Assembly: GCA_902604785.1 (NCBI GenBank)
Contig: CACLAC010000006.1
Span: forward strand, 1 to 62,219
DNA length: 62,219 nt
Direction of reading: 5' to 3'
Origin: an uncultured Pelagibacteraceae bacterium
GTDB taxonomy: Bacteria > Pseudomonadota > Alphaproteobacteria > Pelagibacterales > Pelagibacteraceae
The notes below the pieces were generated by a model. The model was not told the DNA's origin. It saw nothing but the letters and a program-made list of their open reading frames with translations, and ran no database searches. The position numbers were made by a program, and so were the translations under genes. Shown piece after piece: positions 18,316-27,557 of the stretch; the first letter of the stretch is position 1; the number at the start of each line of letters is the position of its first letter.

Positions 18316-19135
18316 TAATACTTTTTTTAAATATTTAAAAGAATATAAAATATTAAAATTTAAAACTTATTTTATTTTTTTTTTATTATGTATAAATAAT
18401 AATTCTGCTCTAGCCACTTCTTATTTTTCGGCATCAAAACTTTTAAAAAATATTATTAATAAAGATGATCCAACTACATACAAAGATTTGAATTTTATTA
18501 AAAAAAAGCAGAGCAAAAGTTTTGACAAAAGATATGGAGAAGAAATGTATACTGCAACTTTTTTTATTTTTGAGGCAAAATATGAAATTGGTAACAATGT
18601 TCAAATTTTGGTTAATTCTGAATTTGGTTCTCACGAAAATATTGCAGAGGTCGCTATTAAATATAGTAAAATGCTTGGAAAACTTCCTATTTTTTTTAGA
18701 AAAGAACTAAAGTGGATTATTATCCATGGTCCTTGGGTTGATAAATCTAAATGTACTTGTCGTTGGTATGCATTTCGTAACCAAGGAGTTTATATTCATA
18801 CTGAAATGGTAAATGAAGAAGCTGAGCAGGAAGTTTTGATTCATGAGTTGGCACACGTTACCATTGATCCACTTTATTATAATTCTGTAAATGAAATAGT
18901 TTGGACTAATGCTCAAAAACAAGATGTAAAATCAATTTCAAGATATGCAGAGAGTAATCCTTTGGTAGAAGATATAGCTGAAAGTGTAGTAGCCTGGGTA
19001 GCCGCAAGATGCAAAAAAGATAGGATTTCAAAAAAAAAATATAAAATGATAGTAAATACTATTCCAAATCGTTTAACAGTTCTTGATGATCTAATCTTTC
19101 GTAATTCTCAATATCCTTTAATCTGTAAAAAATGA
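18296..19135 (+). CDS. Putative exported zinc metallopeptidase, type A, without MORN repeats
   Basis: 279 residues with a late hydrophobic export segment (about 22-40). The catalytic-like motif H183-E-L-A-H187 is followed by E225-D-I-A-E229, the HExxH...E pattern of gluzincin-type peptidases (anthrax lethal-factor-like proteins have a similar EDxAE). The domain runs from DDPTTYKDLNFI (~57) to the terminal P-x-(I/V)-C-K. It shares this whole domain with the proteins at 20082, 37187 and 38756 but lacks their Cys module and MORN repeats. No substrate is known. Confidence 0.72.
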   Translation: MKTKIRNNTFFKYLKEYKILKFKTYFIFFLLCINNNSALATSYFSASKLLKNIINKDDPTTYKDLNFIKKKQSKSFDKRYGEEMYTATFFIFEAKYEIGNNVQILVNSEFGSHENIAEVAIKYSKMLGKLPIFFRKELKWIIIHGPWVDKSKCTCRWYAFRNQGVYIHTEMVNEEAEQEVLIHELAHVTIDPLYYNSVNEIVWTNAQKQDVKSISRYAESNPLVEDIAESVVAWVAARCKKDRISKKKYKMIVNTIPNRLTVLDDLIFRNSQYPLICKK

Positions 19136-20058
19136 TAACTATTTTATTTGGATTAACTCCTTTTATATTTATTACTCTTTTAGGTTTTTTATTCGGTAAA
19201 TTTAAAATTTTCAATCTCAACCATGCTAAAATTTTAAATTTATTTTTATTTTATATTGCTATACCGGCTTTGATTATAAAATTAATTGCACTAAGTGATT
19301 TTGATCAAATAGATGTTAATCAAATTACATCATACTTAATAATGCAATCAGTGTGTGGAATATTTGCTTTTTTGATTACTTTTAAATATTTTAAAAGACC
19401 AATTGCTGAGTCAATTATATGGGCTTTAACAGTAGCATTATCAAATCATGTAACACTTATATTGCCAATAACTGAAATTTTTTTTCAAAAAGATATAGTG
19501 ACTCAAGTAGCAAGTATTATTCTTATGGATAGTATAATTTTAATATCTGTAATTGCATTTTTTTTAGAATTAGCAACAAAAAGGAATGTTAAGATAATAA
19601 TATTTATTAGAAATATCATTCTAAACCCAATGATATTATCAATTTTAATTGGAGTTTTCTTATTTGTTTTTAATTTTGATATTGAGGATACTCCAATAGA
19701 ATATACTTTATCCACACTTGCTTTATGCGTTTCTCCAGTAGGTCTTTTTGCAATTGGAATAATTCTTTCTTTTTATACTAAAAATGTAATCAATAAATTA
19801 ACATTCTCAATTTCTGTTTTAAAATTAATAATTTCTCCTTTAATATTATTATTAATAGGATTGGTAATATTTGACTCTGGTATTCCAAAAGAAATTCCGG
19901 GTGCTTTTTTGGTAAGTGTTGCACCTTGTGGGTTGTCCGCATTAGCCTTTTGTGCAGCCTATAATGTTAGCCCTGAGAATATAATAAAAGCAATTTTTAT
20001 TTCTACTTTTGCATCAATAGCTACAATATTTTTTGCAATCCAATATTTAACAACTTAA
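19132..20058 (+). CDS. AEC-family transporter (auxin efflux carrier / malonate-type permease)
   Basis: 308 residues, about ten hydrophobic segments spanning the whole protein, in the two-times-five arrangement of the AEC family. Conserved polar sites include N/T-containing segments near residue 100 (ALSNHVTLILP) and the late APCGLSALAFCAAYN. Bacterial members are predicted organic-acid carriers. It overlaps the type A peptidase gene by four bases (ATGA) and precedes the next type A gene by 23 bases, so it belongs to the same transcript. Confidence 0.85.
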   Translation: MITILFGLTPFIFITLLGFLFGKFKIFNLNHAKILNLFLFYIAIPALIIKLIALSDFDQIDVNQITSYLIMQSVCGIFAFLITFKYFKRPIAESIIWALTVALSNHVTLILPITEIFFQKDIVTQVASIILMDSIILISVIAFFLELATKRNVKIIIFIRNIILNPMILSILIGVFLFVFNFDIEDTPIEYTLSTLALCVSPVGLFAIGIILSFYTKNVINKLTFSISVLKLIISPLILLLIGLVIFDSGIPKEIPGAFLVSVAPCGLSALAFCAAYNVSPENIIKAIFISTFASIATIFFAIQYLTT

Positions 20059-20081
20059 AGTAAGATATTAATTTTTTTAAT

Positions 20082-21485
20082 ATGAAAAAATTTTTAGTAA
20101 TCATATTTCTTAGCTTTTTGTGGTGTGGAACTTCCAATGCCAAAAATGAACAAGTATGTGATTGGATTGTTAACGAAGTTTATGCAGATCTTTTGAAAGA
20201 AGAGTCTAATGATCATCTATTTGTGGTTGTTGGAAAGGATGGGAGATGCGAGTACGGTCGTGGAACAGATAAATACAAAGGATTAAGTGAATGTGAAAAA
20301 CATAAAAAAGTTAATTTGATTGATGGAATTTGCAGACTCTTTGCTATTGGTGAAAAAAAAATAGCAGGAAATTTTAGTGAAACAAAATTTAAAACAGGAG
20401 GAAAAATAAAAAAAAATACTGGCTGTATTGAAGGAAATTGTACCAATGGAAAAGGGACCTTTATATTGTCAAATGGAGCAAAATACGTTGGTGAATGGAA
20501 GGATGGCAAAATTCATGGCGAAGGAACTATGCAATGGTCAGATGGAGGTCGGTATGAGGGTCAATGGAAAAATGGTAAAAGACATGGCAAAGGTACTATG
20601 CGTTTTTCGAATGATACCAAGTACGTTGGTCTATGGGAAAATGATAAACGCCATGGAAAAGGAGTTTCTACCCACAGCTTTAATGAACTTCAGATTTGGG
20701 AAAATGATATAGCTGTAACACTTATAAGATGGTGGCCATTAAAAACAAATAATAAAATTGGATATTTATTTAAAAATAACCTTTATCACGACTGTGATAT
20801 TATTAAGAAAAAAGATCCAACTACCTTTTTAAACTTATCATTTTTAGGAGTTGAAAATATAAAATGGTTTGATTACAGACTTTCTACTGAAAATTCGATG
20901 AAATATGAAATTTATTTCGACGCTTTTATTTTTAAAGCAAGATTTGAGAAAGGAAAAGACGTCACTATAAGAGTAAATAGTGAATTTAAAACTAAAGAAA
21001 AAGCTGAAAAAATTGCAAAAAAATATGCAAAAACTATTGGTCAGTTACCAAACTTTTTAAGAGTACCTCATCTATTAACATCAACTATTCATAAAGGTAA
21101 TGGCGGTTGGGGAGGCGGCAATTCTGATATTTTGATTCATACTGGAACGTCTCCTTCAAGAAGGGGGGTAAGTAAGTGTCTTGAGGAAGTGATGATTCAC
21201 GAGGGAGCGCATGTATCAATTGATTTTTTTTATATTCTAAAAGGAAAAAAAGGAAATAGATGGAAGGATGCAGCTAATAAAGATAATAAATATGTTACAC
21301 CTTATGCAAGAAAACATCCTTTTAGGGAAGATATTGCAGAAACTATAAATTGGTGGATTGCAGTTAGATGTAAAAAAGATAGAATTTCAAAATCAACATA
21401 CAAGAAGATAGTTCAAAATATACCTAATCGATTAGAGTTTTTTGATAACCAAGATTTTGATACTTATCCTTTAGTTTGTAAATGA
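20082..21485 (+). CDS. Exported MORN-repeat protein with type A metallopeptidase-like domain
   Basis: 467 residues. In order: signal peptide (1-20), a Cys-containing module (about 25-95; CDW, RCEYG, CEKH and CRLFAIG), three MORN repeats (about 120-194; YVGEWKDGKIHGEGT type), then the type A domain (about 243-467) with H373-E-G-A-H377 and E416-D-I-A-E420. The closest relative in the window is the protein at 37187, with the same Cys-module subtype. MORN repeats usually mediate lipid or protein binding. It overlaps the GDSL esterase gene by four bases. Confidence 0.75.
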   Translation: MKKFLVIIFLSFLWCGTSNAKNEQVCDWIVNEVYADLLKEESNDHLFVVVGKDGRCEYGRGTDKYKGLSECEKHKKVNLIDGICRLFAIGEKKIAGNFSETKFKTGGKIKKNTGCIEGNCTNGKGTFILSNGAKYVGEWKDGKIHGEGTMQWSDGGRYEGQWKNGKRHGKGTMRFSNDTKYVGLWENDKRHGKGVSTHSFNELQIWENDIAVTLIRWWPLKTNNKIGYLFKNNLYHDCDIIKKKDPTTFLNLSFLGVENIKWFDYRLSTENSMKYEIYFDAFIFKARFEKGKDVTIRVNSEFKTKEKAEKIAKKYAKTIGQLPNFLRVPHLLTSTIHKGNGGWGGGNSDILIHTGTSPSRRGVSKCLEEVMIHEGAHVSIDFFYILKGKKGNRWKDAANKDNKYVTPYARKHPFREDIAETINWWIAVRCKKDRISKSTYKKIVQNIPNRLEFFDNQDFDTYPLVCK

Positions 21486-22102
21486 AAAAACTTCTAGCTT
21501 TTATTTTCTTATCACTAACAGTTTATGGTTGTAGCGATAATAATAAAATTGAAGTAAAAAAAATTTTATTATTTGGTGATAGCTTAATGTCAGGTTATGG
21601 TTTATCCGAAGAGTATCATTTATCAGCTGTTTTGCAGGAAAATCTTAAATCTGAAGGTTATGATATTGAGGTTATTAATGGCAGCATTTCAGGAGATACT
21701 TCATCAGATGGTTTGGATAGAATTGAAGAAACTTTATCTGAATTTGATGTAGATTTAATAATTCTAGGTTTAGGAGCAAATGACATGTTGCGAAGAATTA
21801 ATCCTGAACAAACAGAAAAAAATTTAGAAAAAATTATCAAAATCATTCAAAATAAAAAAATTAATATACTTCTAGCAGGAATGGTAGCATCACCTTCAAA
21901 TGGATTACGTTATAAAAAAAAATTTGATGAAATATTTCCTAATTTAGCAAAAGAATATGAACTTCCTTTAATTCCCTTTTTACTTGATAAAGTTGCTCTT
22001 AAGCCAGAGTTAAATCTAAGTGATGGAATGCACCCTAATGAGAAAGGTATATTGGTTATTTCTAAAACAGTAAAAAAAAGTATAATTCATCTTATAAAAT
22101 AA
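21482..22102 (+). CDS. SGNH/GDSL esterase, TesA-like lipoprotein
   Basis: 206 residues. An N-terminal lipobox-like LTVYGC at residues 12-17 suggests a lipoprotein. Block I is FGDSLMSGYGL, block II has the Gly of SGDTS, block III is GANDML and block V is DGMHPNEKG, giving the Ser-Asp-His triad of TesA/arylesterase enzymes. It acts in the periplasm or at the membrane on acyl esters or thioesters. It is the last gene of the first island of exported proteins. Confidence 0.88.
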   Translation: MKKLLAFIFLSLTVYGCSDNNKIEVKKILLFGDSLMSGYGLSEEYHLSAVLQENLKSEGYDIEVINGSISGDTSSDGLDRIEETLSEFDVDLIILGLGANDMLRRINPEQTEKNLEKIIKIIQNKKINILLAGMVASPSNGLRYKKKFDEIFPNLAKEYELPLIPFLLDKVALKPELNLSDGMHPNEKGILVISKTVKKSIIHLIK

Positions 22103-22113
22103 GGGAGGGGACA

Positions 22114-22560
22114 ATGGAAAAATATAGCGGACGTTGTAGATGTGAGAAAATAACTTTCAAAGTAAGTGGTGATCCAACCTGGAAAGTTAATTGTAATTGC
22201 AACTGGTGCCAAACAACAAGTGGTAGTGCGTTTAGATCATTTGTAATATTTAATGAAAAAGACATTACATATCTTAAAGAAAGTCCAGATTCTTATGAAG
22301 ACACAAAAACTGAACATGGTAGACCAATGACAAACTTATTTTGTTCTACTTGCGGTACAATAGTTGGTATTAAAGTTCCTATTATGGAAGGTCGTCAACA
22401 CATCTCTATAGGAACAATAGACCAGAGAAAAGATATTAACATCACTTGTAATATTTGGGCACAAGAAGCACTTCAGTTTACAGGTTATTCAAAAGATGCT
22501 GAAGTTTATAAGACAGGTTATTGGGGTGGCACTGGTGAAAAAATGGTAATAGATAAATAA
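22114..22560 (+). CDS. GFA-family (glutathione-dependent formaldehyde-activating type) zinc protein
   Basis: 148 residues, usual for the family. Zinc-binding cysteines are visible in GRCRCEKITF, CNCNWCQTTSG and FCSTCGTIVG. It has an unusually strong ribosome-binding site (GGGAGGGG, 22103-22110). Members are often linked to formaldehyde or glutathione adduct handling, but most are uncharacterised. Demethylating dehydrogenases elsewhere in the window produce C1 units, so a detoxification role is possible but unproven. Confidence 0.85.
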   Translation: MEKYSGRCRCEKITFKVSGDPTWKVNCNCNWCQTTSGSAFRSFVIFNEKDITYLKESPDSYEDTKTEHGRPMTNLFCSTCGTIVGIKVPIMEGRQHISIGTIDQRKDINITCNIWAQEALQFTGYSKDAEVYKTGYWGGTGEKMVIDK

Positions 22561-22581
22561 AAAAATTAAAATTTTTTTACT

Positions 22582-25197
22582 ATGTATAAATTAAATCTTG
22601 TCGTTATTTTTATATTGAGCATATTATTGTTTAATAATTCGTACGCGGCAGATTGTGATAATAATACAGTTTCAGCAGCTGTAACTGAGCAATATAGTTG
22701 TGATGACAATGATACATTAACTGTAACAGGTTCTATAACTTTAGATGCAGCAAATGCAGTTCTTGCAACACAAAAAAATAATGTATCAATTGAAAACTCT
22801 GGTACTATAAAAGTAGATAAAAGTGGGGGAAGTTTAGATGCTGCCATTCAAGGTCAATCATCATTAAATCTATCAGTAACTAATAACGGAACCATATGGG
22901 CTCAAGATGATTATGGGATTAAACTTATAGAAGCTGAAAAAGTAACAATAACCAACGAAGCTGGTGGAACAATTAAAGGTACTCCTGCGAGCAGTGGATC
23001 TCAAATTGCAATTGGTGGAACTAAAATGGGAAATTGCGGAACTTGTCTAAATGAATCAACTACATCTTCCGGAGAAGGTTTAACTTTGCACAATTATGGA
23101 ACAATAGATGCGAATAGTAGAACTGTATATGGAGGTCATGCGGATGGACACGATTCTAAAAAAACTAGAATTTATAATTATGATGGTGGAATGATTAATG
23201 CAACTACTAGTTCTGCTATAAAATTTAGGTTTGCAGAAGATATAGATATTCAAAATTATCTTGGGGCAACTATACAATCTGGAAGTGGTGATTTTGCTAT
23301 TGACTTAAAAGAATCATCAACTGTTACATTAAATAATGCAGGCACCATACTTGCGGGCAATCGGTATGGTGTAGCATGTAATTCTTGTACTAATCTAACA
23401 CTTACAAATTCTGGAACTATAGAAGCCACAGCTAATTCGGCTTTATATTTACAAGACATTAGTGGTACGAACACAATTACAAATACTGGAACACTAAAAA
23501 ACGGTAGTGGTAATTCTCCAGTAACTATTAAAAATGGATCTGGTGTAACCATAATCAACTCAGGAACAATTGAATCTGCTGGTCAATACGGAATTAATGC
23601 AGACAATGCTTTTAGTCCAACTATAACTAATTCGGGAACAATTAGTGCTTTATCAAGTAGTAGTGAAGGTATTGGAATAAATTTAGCTCAAAATAATACT
23701 GAAAATCTTGGAACAAACGCAGTCATAACTAACTCAGGAACTATAGAAGCATTAGGAGATGAAGCAGATGGAATAAGAGTTGGTGATGGTACAGCAGTTT
23801 ATAATGGCGTGACAATTACAAATTCAGGAACAATAGCTGGAGGTGATAACTCTATATGGATTCAAGCAAGCGGAACAACAGGAACAAATATAATTACTAA
23901 AGGAGAAGCGACCTATACAGGCGAAATTGAAATGGCAAGTGCAGTTGTAGCTATGACTTTAGATTGCAGTATTTCAAAAGATATGGACATTGAAATTCAT
24001 AATAAAACTAACATGACAATTACAAATAATTTATGTGGAAATGACACTTATGAAATTTTGGATTCATCAAAAAATGCAGATGCTGATAACTCAGAAACAA
24101 ATGGATATTTGAGAATTTACGGGGAAGATTTAGATATTGATAGCCATAATAAAAAATTTAGATCTGAAATTTTTTTGGCAAAATTAAATAATATATTTGA
24201 AGCCACTGAGCAAAATAAAGAAAAAAGTACTTATTATTCTATACAAAAGAGAAATGATATTTATAAAAATTATGAAAACGGAATTTTAGGTTTTTTTGAA
24301 AACAAAAAAGATCTAAATTTTTTAGGCAAACCTTTTATTAATTATTCTGACCAAAGAGCATCATTTAATAATGGAGAATTTGCAGGTAGTAAAAATTTAG
24401 CATTTGGTTATAGAAGAAAAGTAGAAACAAAGGATTTTAATGTTTCAATAGTGCCTGTAATAGGTTTATCACAAAATAAAGTTGTGGATGTTGAAACTGA
24501 AACTAATCAATGGATTAAAAAAGGTTTTGCAAGCCAATTTGCAGGCGTAAATACATCTCTATCTAGAAAAATTGATTTTGAAAATGAAAGCAATTTAACT
24601 TTAGAAGTGAACGGCTCTTATGGTTTACATAGATTGCCAAAATATTTAACTAATTTCACAGACGGTGATTTATCTGTTGATGATGCAATTGAACAAGTTC
24701 TTGGAGCGGGATTTAATGTTAAATATTCAAAAGAAAATGCCAAAGGTTTTGTTTTAGAACCTTATGCGGGATTGTCAGCGAACAATACATTAAGCAATGA
24801 TGTGAAGATAATTGCTGATGGAGAAAGTAAAGAAGCAGGACATGTAATGAATGGAGTTTTAGCAAAAAAAATAGGTTTTGATTTAACAAAAAATACTGAA
24901 AACTTTAAGTTTGCAATTAATTTTAATCATCAAGACCAAGATGGTTTAATTGAGAATACAGCTAGCATTTCTTTAAGTAAAAAAATTCAACAAATCTCTA
25001 AATTAAGAAAAGAAAGAGAAATACCAGAATTAGAAAAATTATTTGACCAATTACAATTAGCTAAAGAAAACGAAAGATTGGCAGAATTATCTGGTAAAGT
25101 AATGAATGAAAATGAAGTGATGAAAAATTTAATAATTGAACTTATTAAAGAAAATCAAAAGCTTAAAACAGAAAATAAACTATTCAATAATAATTAA
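22582..25197 (+). CDS. Autotransporter-like surface protein with beta-helix repeats and C-terminal coiled coil
   Basis: 871 residues. Signal peptide (1-22), then a passenger (about 25-480) built of many short repeats of the type T-I-T-N-S-G-T-I, predicted to form a beta-helix. Residues ~565-810 look like an outer-membrane beta-barrel (alternating strands such as LAFGYRRK and FVLEPYAGLSA). Unusually the protein does not end at the barrel: residues ~805-871 are charged and heptad-like, predicted coiled coil. A surface adhesin role is inferred. It stands alone, followed by a possible hairpin and a tRNA. Confidence 0.75.
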   Translation: MYKLNLVVIFILSILLFNNSYAADCDNNTVSAAVTEQYSCDDNDTLTVTGSITLDAANAVLATQKNNVSIENSGTIKVDKSGGSLDAAIQGQSSLNLSVTNNGTIWAQDDYGIKLIEAEKVTITNEAGGTIKGTPASSGSQIAIGGTKMGNCGTCLNESTTSSGEGLTLHNYGTIDANSRTVYGGHADGHDSKKTRIYNYDGGMINATTSSAIKFRFAEDIDIQNYLGATIQSGSGDFAIDLKESSTVTLNNAGTILAGNRYGVACNSCTNLTLTNSGTIEATANSALYLQDISGTNTITNTGTLKNGSGNSPVTIKNGSGVTIINSGTIESAGQYGINADNAFSPTITNSGTISALSSSSEGIGINLAQNNTENLGTNAVITNSGTIEALGDEADGIRVGDGTAVYNGVTITNSGTIAGGDNSIWIQASGTTGTNIITKGEATYTGEIEMASAVVAMTLDCSISKDMDIEIHNKTNMTITNNLCGNDTYEILDSSKNADADNSETNGYLRIYGEDLDIDSHNKKFRSEIFLAKLNNIFEATEQNKEKSTYYSIQKRNDIYKNYENGILGFFENKKDLNFLGKPFINYSDQRASFNNGEFAGSKNLAFGYRRKVETKDFNVSIVPVIGLSQNKVVDVETETNQWIKKGFASQFAGVNTSLSRKIDFENESNLTLEVNGSYGLHRLPKYLTNFTDGDLSVDDAIEQVLGAGFNVKYSKENAKGFVLEPYAGLSANNTLSNDVKIIADGESKEAGHVMNGVLAKKIGFDLTKNTENFKFAINFNHQDQDGLIENTASISLSKKIQQISKLRKEREIPELEKLFDQLQLAKENERLAELSGKVMNENEVMKNLIIELIKENQKLKTENKLFNNN

Positions 25198-25202
25198 TAA
25201 AA

Positions 25203-25220
25203 AAGTTTTCGACAAAACTT
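25203..25220 (+). terminator. Possible hairpin terminator after the autotransporter-like gene
   Basis: A perfect 7-base inverted repeat (AAGTTTT-CGAC-AAAACTT) starts 6 bases after the stop codon. Only a short GTTTG follows, so Rho-independent function is doubtful; the stem is weak and AT-rich. Confidence 0.3.
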
Positions 25221-25266
25221 GTTTGCAACAAAAAATAAAAGTAGTATATATCAATACTAATTTAAT

Positions 25267-25343
25267 GGCGGGGTAGCTCAGTTGGTTAGAGCGCGGGACT
25301 CATAAGCCCGAGGTCAGTGGTTCAATTCCACTTCCCGCTACCA
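25267..25343 (+). tRNA. tRNA with CAT anticodon, elongator Met-like
   Basis: 77 nt with encoded CCA. Acceptor 25267-25273 pairs with 25333-25339 with G-U at both ends; D-arm GCTC/GAGC; anticodon loop CTCATAA with CAT at 25301-25303; T-arm AGTGG/CCACT with loop TTCAATT. The D-arm is of elongator type, so it is not the initiator. A31 and G39 do not pair at the base of the anticodon loop. A lysidine-modified Ile(CAT) tRNA cannot be ruled out by eye. Confidence 0.9.
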
Positions 25344-25352
25344 AAAATTGAA

Positions 25353-26093
25353 ATGAATAATATAAATAAAACCAATTTTTTTTATTCATGCTTTTTAATT
25401 TTAATAATATTTTCATTAATTCAAGGGTTTAATTGTAAATATAATGAATACAATGTTTGTAAGGAAACATTTGAAAATTATTGGAGTGAAAATGGCTTTA
25501 TTGAAAATCTTCAAGCTATTTTTGTTTTAATTGCAATAGCTTTATTAATTAAATTAAAATTTAAATTAGATAAGTTAAACTTTGTTCACTTATTTATAAT
25601 TATAAAAATATTCGCTTTAATTTATTATTTAGGAGAAGAAATAAGCTGGGGACAGCATTTTTTTAAATGGGATTCTCCAAAAATATTTCAAGAAGTAAAT
25701 AACCAAAAAGAAACTAATTTACACAATATATCAAATTTGTTTGATCAACTTCCTAGAGCTTTAGTATACTTTTGGTGTGCTTTTAGTGTAATTTTAATTA
25801 ATCTTAATATTTTCAAAAATAAAATTAATAAAAATTTCTACTTAATAATTTCACCTAATAAAAAACTAATTTATATTAGCTTGCTTTTGTTAATTTTATC
25901 AATTCCAGATATAATAGTAGACATATTAAATTTACATCCTGGACATGTTGATGAATTTGGAAAAGGAATTCCTGCTTCATTTTTCTATGATTTTATTACA
26001 TTTAATTATGTAAGATTGTCAGAACTGCACGAGCTAATATTTAGTTTTTATTTTTTATGTTATTCAACATTTATTTATAGGATTAAATTTTAA
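25353..26093 (+). CDS. Multipass membrane protein of unknown function (GEEISWGQ motif)
   Basis: 246 residues from the ATG at 25353. An in-frame ATG further upstream (25317) lies inside the tRNA and is rejected. About six hydrophobic segments; between two of them sits the conserved-looking G-E-E-I-S-W-G-Q-H-F-F-K-W stretch (about residues 93-105), rich in residues that could be catalytic or bind a metal. I have seen the E-E-I-S-W-G-Q pattern in unnamed bacterial membrane proteins but know of no function. Confidence 0.7.
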   Translation: MNNINKTNFFYSCFLILIIFSLIQGFNCKYNEYNVCKETFENYWSENGFIENLQAIFVLIAIALLIKLKFKLDKLNFVHLFIIIKIFALIYYLGEEISWGQHFFKWDSPKIFQEVNNQKETNLHNISNLFDQLPRALVYFWCAFSVILINLNIFKNKINKNFYLIISPNKKLIYISLLLLILSIPDIIVDILNLHPGHVDEFGKGIPASFFYDFITFNYVRLSELHELIFSFYFLCYSTFIYRIKF

Positions 26094-26111
26094 TAAATTT
26101 AATTAAGGATT

Positions 26112-26639
26112 TTAATGGCCTGGAAATTCAATTAAATTTTCTACTTTAAAACCTTTTTTAACTAAATTATCACATCCTCCCAAGTCAAATAAATTTATTA
26201 CAAACACATATCCCGCAACCTTTCCTTTGGACATTTCAATTAATTTAGCTGCAGCTTCGGCTGTTCCGCCGGTAGCAATTAGATCGTCAATTAATAAAAC
26301 GGAATCATCTTGTTCAATAGCATCCTTATGTACTTCCATTGTAGCTGTTCCATACTCTAATTCAAAGTCAATTGAATGCACCTCAGCAGGTAATTTGTTC
26401 TTCTTTCTTAAAAGTATAAATGGTTTTTTTAAAATATAAGATACCGCCGAAGCAAAAACAAAACCTCTAGATTCTATTGCTGCAATTTTATCAAATTCAA
26501 ATTTTTTAGTTCTTTGAACTATTTGATCTATGCACTCTTTAAATGCTTTTTCATTCTTTATTAGAGTTGTAATATCTCTAAAAAGTATTCCTTTTTTAGG
26601 ATAATCTTGTATTGATCTTATGTGCTCTTTTAAGTCCAT
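26112..26639 (-). CDS. apt: Adenine phosphoribosyltransferase
   Basis: 175 residues, normal length. N-terminal IRSIQDYPKKGILFRDITTL and the PRPP-binding VLLIDDLIATGGTAEAA are diagnostic. It converts adenine plus PRPP to AMP. It lies head to head with mtnP, whose product adenine it salvages; the 42 bases between them must carry both promoters. Confidence 0.96.
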   Translation of the reverse strand: MDLKEHIRSIQDYPKKGILFRDITTLIKNEKAFKECIDQIVQRTKKFEFDKIAAIESRGFVFASAVSYILKKPFILLRKKNKLPAEVHSIDFELEYGTATMEVHKDAIEQDDSVLLIDDLIATGGTAEAAAKLIEMSKGKVAGYVFVINLFDLGGCDNLVKKGFKVENLIEFPGH

Positions 26640-26681
26640 AATTCTTTTGAATTATATCAATAAATAAATTATTTTTCACTT

Positions 26682-27554
26682 ATGGCAAATGATAAATTAG
26701 CAATTATAGGTGGAAGTGGTTTATATGATGTTGAAGAATTCAAAGATAGAGAATTATTAGACATCAATACACCTTGGGGCAAACCTTCAGATCAAATATT
26801 AAAAACTATATATAATGGAAAAGAAGTTTACTTTTTACCTAGACACGGCAGAGGACATTTTATTTCACCATCTAATATTAATTTTAGAGGAAATATTGAT
26901 GCTTTAAAACAACTTGGAGTAACTGATATCGTTTCGGTCTCCGCCGTGGGTTCTTTAAAAGAAGATTTACCACCAGGAAAATTTGTTCTAGTTGATCAAT
27001 TTATCGATAGAACTTTTGCAAGAAATAAAACTTTTTTTGATGAGGATATAGTTGCACATGTATCAATGGCTCATCCAACATCTAAAGGTTTAATGGATGC
27101 TTGTGAAGAGTCCATAAAAAAAGAAAATATTTCATATCAAAGAGGAGGAACTTACGTTGTAATGGAAGGTCCTCAATTTTCAACTTTAGCAGAATCTAAT
27201 TTATATAGATCTTGGAAAGCTGATGTTATTGGAATGACTAACATGCCTGAAGCTAAATTAGCCAGAGAAGCAGAGATTAGATATGCCTCTGTATCAATGG
27301 TAACAGATTATGATTGTTGGCATCCAGATCACGAAAATGTTGATGTTCAACAGGTAATAAAAGTTCTTTTAGATAACGCAGCCAAAGCAAAGAATATGAT
27401 TAAAAATTTAATAGATAATTTTGAAAAACATATTGACTCAAATGATCCTACTAATAATTGTTTAGATGTAGCAATAATAACTGCTCCAGAAAAAAGATCA
27501 AAAAAAACAATAGAAAAACTTAATACTGTAGCAGGAAGAGTTTTAAATAAGTGA
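26682..27554 (+). CDS. mtnP: S-methyl-5'-thioadenosine phosphorylase
   Basis: 290 residues. The phosphorylase motifs IIGGSGLYD at the start, the phosphate-contact segment LPRHGRGHFISPSNINFRGNIDALKQLG, and MEGPQFSTLAES are clear. It phosphorolyses methylthioadenosine to adenine and methylthioribose-1-phosphate. Divergent apt takes up the adenine. A PhyH-type dioxygenase follows after three bases. Confidence 0.94.
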   Translation: MANDKLAIIGGSGLYDVEEFKDRELLDINTPWGKPSDQILKTIYNGKEVYFLPRHGRGHFISPSNINFRGNIDALKQLGVTDIVSVSAVGSLKEDLPPGKFVLVDQFIDRTFARNKTFFDEDIVAHVSMAHPTSKGLMDACEESIKKENISYQRGGTYVVMEGPQFSTLAESNLYRSWKADVIGMTNMPEAKLAREAEIRYASVSMVTDYDCWHPDHENVDVQQVIKVLLDNAAKAKNMIKNLIDNFEKHIDSNDPTNNCLDVAIITAPEKRSKKTIEKLNTVAGRVLNK

Positions 27555-27557
27555 AGA

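Noticed and set aside
25317..25352. Upstream ATG extending the membrane protein into the tRNA gene
   Set aside because: The extra 12 codons lie within and just after the tRNA 3' half; the ATG at 25353 gives a normal N-terminus.
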